A DNA stretch of 10,783 nt from CBDHFQ01 sp965262565 (GTDB lineage Bacteria > Bacteroidota > Bacteroidia > J057), in assembly GCA_965262565.1 (NCBI GenBank), contig CBDHFQ010000011.1, positions 1 to 10,783 on the forward strand. The letters run 5' to 3'. This document shows positions 6,648-10,783 of this stretch, one piece after another. How positions within the stretch are numbered: position 1 is the stretch's first letter; each line of letters opens with the position of its first letter. The notes under the pieces were generated by a model. The model made no database searches and had not been told where the DNA came from. It saw only the letters and a program-made list of their open reading frames with translations. A program made the translations under genes and the position numbers.

Positions 6648-6674
6648 TATAGATGCAACAAGGTTGCAAATATA
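6648..6674. promoter_or_regulatory. 27-bp palindromic operator, candidate Zur/Fur-family site
   Basis: TGCAAC (6654-6659) and GTTGCA (6663-6668) form a perfect 6-3-6 dyad centred on 6661. Two bases outside each arm, TATA (6648-6651 and 6671-6674) continues the symmetry, so 10 of 12 arm positions pair. A second, overlapping dyad TTGC-N7-GCAA spans 6664-6678. Size and architecture fit Fur-family repressors such as Zur. The site covers the -7 element and the expected transcription start, which suggests repression. No regulator gene is in the window, and I cannot confirm the Zur consensus of this lineage, so the regulator is inferred from the genes controlled. Confidence 0.65.
6667..6674 (-). promoter_or_regulatory. 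Bacteroidota -7 promoter element of the metal operon
   Basis: The minus strand reads TATATTTG, an exact match to the TAnnTTTG -7 consensus of Bacteroidota sigma-A promoters. No good -33 TTTG stands at the usual distance. The start of transcription would fall near 6660, inside the palindrome, giving a leader of about 130 bases ahead of the ATPase gene. Confidence 0.6.
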
Positions 6675-6687
6675 GCAATAATAATTG

Positions 6688-6768
6688 TTAATCTCTCCCC
6701 TCTTCACTTGCTTTCAACACATTGTCATGTAGAGATTCAATATCTGTAAATTCTGATCCCAGATAATC
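6688..6768 (-). pseudogene. Possible remnant of a small gene (26-codon tail)
   Basis: On the minus strand an open stretch reads DYLGSEFTDIESLHDNVL and continues KASEEGRD before TAA at 6688-6690. It looks protein-like: an acidic amphipathic composition that would form a helix. It is preceded in frame by a stop (6769-6771), and the nearest upstream ATG in this frame gives only MHANL. In a neighbouring frame an ATG begins MPTY. The pattern faintly recalls small DUF6894-type proteins, but it is far too short to assign. It may be chance. Confidence 0.2.
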
Positions 6769-6849
6769 CTATAGGTTGGCATGCATGAAAGGTGTTTCAA
6801 GAATAATTTATTCGACTAACCTAGATATGATAAGGATGTTGCTACTTTC

Positions 6850-8595
6850 TTAATCTGACAAATCAGCATAAAATTTCCAACTAGTCTCTATATCCCGATT
6901 CAGGGGTTGCTTCGTTAAAATAGCTCTTACTAACTCAACGGGCATATTATTTTCTTTCATTACGGCATCATGGAATTCTTTATAGGTCATTTGTCCACTA
7001 TCAACCAATTCTTCTTTAAGCCGGTAAAATTGTAATCCTCCTATCATATAAGCTATCTGATATAAAGGACCATAATTTCCGGTAAATGAACGCCTCACCT
7101 CCGCTGCTGCATTAGCACCTTCATGCCCTACTCTATCCACTAAAAAATCAATGCATTGTTGGGGAGTCCAGGTTCCTAAATGATAATTAAGGGAAAAAAT
7201 AATTCGGGCACATCGGTGGCTCCTCCAGAATAACATTCCCATTCGATCTTCAGCTGATCTTGGAAATCCCTTTTCCCACAATAACATTTCCCAATACAAA
7301 GCCCATCCCTCTGTCCAAAAAGGAGTTCTGCCATATTCTCTTCTGTAAGTTTTATATCTCCGATTCATAAACCCCTGAAGATGATGGCCTGCTATGAGTT
7401 CGTGATGAACCGTTGCCCTGGAAAAATGTGGATTATTTCCCCTCATACTCATCAATTTATCCTTATGTTCCATATCATCTGTAGGATAGGAAATTTGAAG
7501 CGTCTCTCCTCCTAAAAAGAAAGGACTCACTAACTGTTGCGCTGGAGAAAGCATACGCATTCTCCAACTTTCCTCGGCAATCGGAGGAATGGTGATCAAA
7601 TCGTGTTCCTTTAAAAAAGCGATAGACTCTTTATACAATTGGTACATAGCTTCAGGTTGCTCTCCTACCGGCACATAAGACTGCTTCACTTTTTCCAGGG
7701 CCGCCTTCCAATCCTCTCCAAAGCCCATCTCTCGAGAAGCTTTTAGTAATTCTGCATCACACCAGGCAAACTCCTTCTGCGCTATCTCAACTAATTCATC
7801 AGGTGTATAGGGAATCAACTCATCGCGAAGTTGTCGGATAAGTTCTTTCTCTCCTATTGGCTGGCCCACAATACCACTCCCATCATCCTGGGGAAAAGTG
7901 GTAGAATCTACAGATGAGAGAATACCTTGGATAAAGGTATCAATACTATGGTTGAGTGTTTCATAGGGTTTCTTCACCCACCAACTAAAATCAGGATCGT
8001 AGGCATTGTAGAAATCATATACACTTTGAATGGCTTGTTTCTGCCCCTCCAATACCATTTCTGCCCCTTTAATCCATACATTCGAATACTTTTGCTCGTC
8101 TAAAGCTACTTTTTTTGTTTCCTGCTTGTATGCCTGAGCAATCTCATCGAGTTCTTTCGCCACTTCAAAAGCATTTAAGGTGGCTCCCCTTCTCCTTTGT
8201 TTTTCTAATTCGTATAACGGAACTCCATGTATAATCCACTCCTCTACGTTCCTAAAAATGTCCTTTTCCTTCTCCAATTGAAACATGATCTCCTCTATCC
8301 TCCTTTTCATTAACACATAATCAACCTGACCATTGATAGATAATTGATCAATATTCAGCGCACTTAATTTATCTAAATATGATTGGTGGAAAGTGATAAA
8401 TCTTTCTCTTCGTTCCGGAGAACCCTCAATTTGATAAAAGCGGCTCAAACTTCCCCAATCTGCACTCCATTCTATAGTTAATTGGTATAATTCGCTGACA
8501 GTTGGTTGATTGTTTTGAAGGGGTTGAGATAGTATATAGGGACCAATAAGCCATAAGCTGAAAAAGGATAAGAGAAATTTGTTTGATGTAGCCAC
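6850..8595 (-). CDS. Secreted DUF885-family zinc-peptidase-like protein
   Basis: A 581-residue exported protein of the DUF885 family, whose structures resemble HExxH-type zinc carboxypeptidases. It starts at GTG: no in-frame ATG occurs upstream before a TGA, and this start gives a proper signal peptide (hydrophobic core about residues 7-23, likely cut near SQP). The long helical N-terminal half leads to the probable active site VHHELIAGHHLQ (396-407) and the downstream EGWALYWE (429-436), which should supply metal ligands and the catalytic acid. The following segments (HRCARIIFSLNYHLG, DRVGHEGANAAAEVRRSF, AYMIGGLQFYRLKEEL) are typical of the long Bacteroidota branch of the family. The substrate is unknown; peptide cleavage in the periplasm or outside the cell is presumed. 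It stands upstream of the metal operon but is separated by 319 bp and a promoter, so it is probably a separate unit. Confidence 0.9.
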   Translation of the reverse strand: MATSNKFLLSFFSLWLIGPYILSQPLQNNQPTVSELYQLTIEWSADWGSLSRFYQIEGSPERRERFITFHQSYLDKLSALNIDQLSINGQVDYVLMKRRIEEIMFQLEKEKDIFRNVEEWIIHGVPLYELEKQRRRGATLNAFEVAKELDEIAQAYKQETKKVALDEQKYSNVWIKGAEMVLEGQKQAIQSVYDFYNAYDPDFSWWVKKPYETLNHSIDTFIQGILSSVDSTTFPQDDGSGIVGQPIGEKELIRQLRDELIPYTPDELVEIAQKEFAWCDAELLKASREMGFGEDWKAALEKVKQSYVPVGEQPEAMYQLYKESIAFLKEHDLITIPPIAEESWRMRMLSPAQQLVSPFFLGGETLQISYPTDDMEHKDKLMSMRGNNPHFSRATVHHELIAGHHLQGFMNRRYKTYRREYGRTPFWTEGWALYWEMLLWEKGFPRSAEDRMGMLFWRSHRCARIIFSLNYHLGTWTPQQCIDFLVDRVGHEGANAAAEVRRSFTGNYGPLYQIAYMIGGLQFYRLKEELVDSGQMTYKEFHDAVMKENNMPVELVRAILTKQPLNRDIETSWKFYADLSD

Positions 8596-8732
8596 TTGTT
8601 TATTGTTAGCGTATGAATAAGGTCAATGGTTAAGATAATAGTTTTCAATAAATTAGCCCAATAATCACAGAAGAGTACATCAAACGAATCGCTACTACTC
8701 CATCATCCAGCATCAGGTGAGTTAGCCCAACC

Positions 8733-9371
8733 TCACCATGTATGAATCAATTCCCTCTTTGCTAAATGTTGATCAAATGCCAACCTTTCCAGAATTCTGA
8801 ATTGTTGTTTGTCGGAGGTTAAACGCGTAATCGCACCTGGACGCCCTCTAAAGCGGGCAAATGTCATTACCTCCACCGGAATATTGAGCCACCATGCAAT
8901 AGCACAACTTAGCGTTCCTCCATGTGCTACAACGATCGCTTTTTCTATGTTTAGGTTCTCTATTACCTCCAATCCACTGGACACTCGCTGATAAAACATC
9001 CTCCAGGATTCTGCTCCTTCTATCAAAATGTGATCTAGTCTTCCCGATATTGGCAATGCTACCCTATTCTCCAGAAACCATGTATGAGGCTTATTAATAG
9101 AAACTCCAAAATTTTGTTCTCTCAATTCAGGAAATTCCAGATTGGAGATCTGGAGATGCTGGCTTAGGATCTCTGCTGTTTGAGAAGCACGAAGCAAATC
9201 AGAAGAAAACATTCTGTAATTTTCAGCCTCAATATGTCTACTCATATATTGCCCCATCGCATTCGCCTGTTTTCTCCCTAGTTCCGTTAAGGGTGTATCT
9301 GTCCACCCCCCCATTAAGCCATTAATATGATGTTCTGACTGACAATGTTGAATGAACAGTAGCTCTTTCAT
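8733..9371 (-). CDS. Histidine phosphatase (phosphoglycerate-mutase-like) family protein
   Basis: A 212-residue cytosolic protein of the histidine phosphatase superfamily. The nucleophile His9 sits in IQHCQSEHH; the family's usual RHG/RHA motif has Arg just before the His, but here it is Gln8. Other expected features are present: GGWTDTPLTELGRKQA (21-36), Arg61 in SSDLLRASQTAEIL, Glu85 in LREQNFG as the probable proton donor, and His150 in VVAHGGTLSC. The substrate cannot be told; members include phosphatases for sugar phosphates, alpha-ribazole phosphate and phosphoglycerate. The gene lies between the Asp-box protein gene (189 bp upstream) and the DUF885 gene (137 bp downstream), with its own candidate promoter. 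Loss of the phosphate-binding Arg could lower activity or be a subfamily trait. Confidence 0.9.
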   Translation of the reverse strand: MKELLFIQHCQSEHHINGLMGGWTDTPLTELGRKQANAMGQYMSRHIEAENYRMFSSDLLRASQTAEILSQHLQISNLEFPELREQNFGVSINKPHTWFLENRVALPISGRLDHILIEGAESWRMFYQRVSSGLEVIENLNIEKAIVVAHGGTLSCAIAWWLNIPVEVMTFARFRGRPGAITRLTSDKQQFRILERLAFDQHLAKRELIHTW

Positions 9372-9399
9372 ATAAATATCCTGGATTATAAAATACTTA

Positions 9400-9407
9400 C
9401 AAAGTTA
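9400..9407 (-). promoter_or_regulatory. Candidate -7 promoter element for the histidine phosphatase gene
   Basis: The minus strand reads TAACTTTG, an exact match to TAnnTTTG, 28 bases before the ATG at 9371. The -33 region is weak: TTTG occurs 11 bases upstream, which is too close, and only a TTCTG-like sequence stands at the usual distance. Confidence 0.45.
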
Positions 9408-9560
9408 CTTTTACTCATCAAACACAGTCAGAAATCCCGTTCAAAACAAATAGCGAGAATAAGTGCCACTGAACTGAACGAGCCTATTAGCTGTTCATAT
9501 GAAACAAGCTGTCAAGATGTCCAACAATTTTCATCGAATTAGACTTCTGCAACACTACAC

Positions 9561-10783
9561 CTAATTTTCCAGCATTTCCCCTTCTCCTGCCCATAACGCT
9601 CCTATTCCTGCTTCCCAAAGTTTCTTATTAATGGCAGGCACATCTGTAGTTAGCATTTCCTCTCCTTCTTGCTTTAAGGTAGACCATTTTTTATTTAACA
9701 CATCAATCCTTTCTCGAGTGGGCTGATTTACCCGAGGGATATCACTTTCAGCATGATTAATCGCAAATAAATAGTTAGCAGTAAATTTATTGGGAAAGTT
9801 CTCTACATCATCATAAGCCTTGGATTTGCGTTGCACCATTTTCTTATCCCATTCCTTCATCTTTTTCATTAATGTCTTTGCCTCAGTTTTCAATCCTTCG
9901 TAAGATGGCTGATCCATCTGAGCGACAACTGCATTCAGTTGTTTACGCAGTTTCGCCACCTCATTGACCATATCATGCATAGCGTTGAGCTCTTTCTCTA
10001 CAGCAGTCATGAATTCATGATATTCTTGGTAGTCTGCTGCACTTAATCCGTAATTAGGATTTTCAAGAATGTTAAAGGTTGTAGTTAAGGTTTGATCGCC
10101 CACTGTCAGCATCAGATTATATGCTCCCGGAGAAGCTTTGTGCCCTCTATAACTTCCTTCTATATACACTTTGGGCACCCCTTTCATGCTTTCATACCTC
10201 ATATCCCAAACAAATCGATTCAGTCCTTTTTTATTGGGCAGCACAGGTTCTGCAGAAGGACCTCCATCATATTTTTTATAAGTGTTATCTTTCTTAGAAC
10301 TTAGTTGGCGAACCAACTTCCCCTGACTATCGGTAATCTTCAACGCTACCGTAGCAGAATCTGATGATTCAGGAAGATAGTAATACATCACTACCCCTGT
10401 TGCGGGATTTACTCCCTGCAATGGATGGGTTCCATCAAACCCATCTTTGGTACTATTCAGTTCGCTCCTCCCATTGGCTAATAACGCATCTTCTGGTGTG
10501 TATAAAATTGCTGCATCCTCGGGTTTCTTGTATTGGCGGAGAAGTGCCATATCATCCAGCACCCAAAAAGACCTTCCAGAAGTAGCCACAATCAAGTCAT
10601 CATGCTTTACCTTTAGATCAGTAATCGGCGTAACAGGAAGATTGAGATTAAAATTGTCCCAACGATTTCCTCCATCCCAGGAAATATATATCCCAGTTTC
10701 TGTTCCAGCGAATAATAAATCTTTGCGTTGATCATCTTCTCTTACCACTCTGGTATAGGCTCCATCGGGAATATTACCGGTAA
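9561..10783 (-). CDS. Large Asp-box/VPS10-like beta-propeller glycosidase-type protein (C-terminal part, 5' end outside window)
   Basis: The frame stays open to the right edge, so about 406 C-terminal residues are seen of a protein that is usually near 1000 residues. A GTG at 10748 is not a credible start, because the preceding codons (TGNIPDGAYTR) continue the repeat. An Asp box, S-x-D-x-G-x-x-W (ISWDGGNRW), follows GTETGIY, and ATSGRSFWVLDD closes a propeller blade, as in sialidase/VPS10/BNR-type proteins. Next comes a beta-sandwich segment with NRFVWDMRYE and SPGAYNLMLTVGDQTLTTTF, then a charged helical stretch (from about YQEYHEF to KKMVQRKSK) that is probably coiled coil, and a short end without a type IX sorting domain. 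These proteins are generally exported and annotated as glycosyl hydrolases; the substrate is unknown. Confidence 0.85.
   Translation of the reverse strand, partial: TGNIPDGAYTRVVREDDQRKDLLFAGTETGIYISWDGGNRWDNFNLNLPVTPITDLKVKHDDLIVATSGRSFWVLDDMALLRQYKKPEDAAILYTPEDALLANGRSELNSTKDGFDGTHPLQGVNPATGVVMYYYLPESSDSATVALKITDSQGKLVRQLSSKKDNTYKKYDGGPSAEPVLPNKKGLNRFVWDMRYESMKGVPKVYIEGSYRGHKASPGAYNLMLTVGDQTLTTTFNILENPNYGLSAADYQEYHEFMTAVEKELNAMHDMVNEVAKLRKQLNAVVAQMDQPSYEGLKTEAKTLMKKMKEWDKKMVQRKSKAYDDVENFPNKFTANYLFAINHAESDIPRVNQPTRERIDVLNKKWSTLKQEGEEMLTTDVPAINKKLWEAGIGALWAGEGEMLEN

Larger units (their letters stand above)
6531..6849. other. 319-bp intergenic region upstream of the metal operon
   Basis: This gap separates the DUF885 gene (end 6850) from the ABC operon. 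It contains the promoter and palindromic operator (6648-6674), a leader of roughly 130 bases before the ATPase start, and an open fragment at 6688-6768 that resembles a degraded gene end. TAGGTT near 6773 and AACCTA near 6822 are complementary but 40-odd bases apart, too far for a convincing terminator. No clear intrinsic terminator follows the DUF885 gene. Confidence 0.6.

Noticed and set aside
6850..8595. HELIAGHH instead of the HExxPGHH motif as a possible inactivating change in the DUF885 protein
   Set aside because: Ala at this position is, as I recall, usual in the long Bacteroidota branch, and all likely metal ligands are present.
8716..8737. GGTGAG/CTCACC hairpin overlapping the stop of the histidine phosphatase gene
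   Set aside because: Only six base pairs and no T-run; not a credible intrinsic terminator.

Overview
The window reads as chromosomal DNA of a Bacteroidota bacterium (Cytophagia/Saprospiria-like rather than gut Bacteroides; inferred from gene families). The evidence is a modest GC content, weak Shine-Dalgarno sequences, two good matches to the Bacteroidota -7 promoter element TAnnTTTG, and family types common in that phylum (MerC-domain protein, DUF885 peptidase, large Asp-box repeat protein). Every supported gene lies on the minus strand, so transcription runs from right to left. I see no rRNA, tRNA, CRISPR array or insertion sequence.

Right part (10783 to about 8730): the C-terminal part of a large Asp-box/VPS10-like beta-propeller protein whose start lies outside the window, then a histidine-phosphatase-family gene with its own candidate promoter. 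Next (8595 to 6850) comes a secreted DUF885 zinc-peptidase-like protein. These look like ordinary housekeeping or secreted-enzyme genes.

Centre and left (6674 to 1020, possibly to 285): a compact run that looks like a zinc-limitation operon. It starts at a promoter whose -7 box is overlapped by a strong palindrome, the layout expected for a Fur/Zur-family repressor. In order it encodes a LolD-like ABC ATPase, an FtsX/MacB-type permease with an 80-residue histidine/acid-rich periplasmic insert, an exported DUF3299-like CxxC protein, a COG0523 (CobW-family) GTPase with a His-rich loop, a MerC-domain membrane protein, and a second, ZigA-like COG0523 GTPase. A small predicted outer-membrane barrel follows 123 bp downstream. 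Together these could handle metal at the outer membrane or periplasm (barrel, His-rich ABC system, CxxC protein), at the inner membrane (MerC) and in the cytosol (two metallochaperone GTPases). ATPase + FtsX-like permease + DUF3299 resembles, from memory, the zrg zinc-uptake locus of Vibrio. The zinc assignment is inference; no regulator gene and no ZrgA/DUF2796-type binding protein is visible.

A notable defect is that the true N-terminus of the ATPase is in another reading frame. A run of five C separates MIKINDVAYQYP from the rest, and removing one C restores a canonical ABC start. This is a sequencing error, a real mutation or a +1 frameshift site.

The left 170 bases are GC-richer (57 of 100 bases at 41-140), carry no convincing gene, and hold an 11-bp perfect inverted repeat plus further complementary segments: an unassigned structured element.
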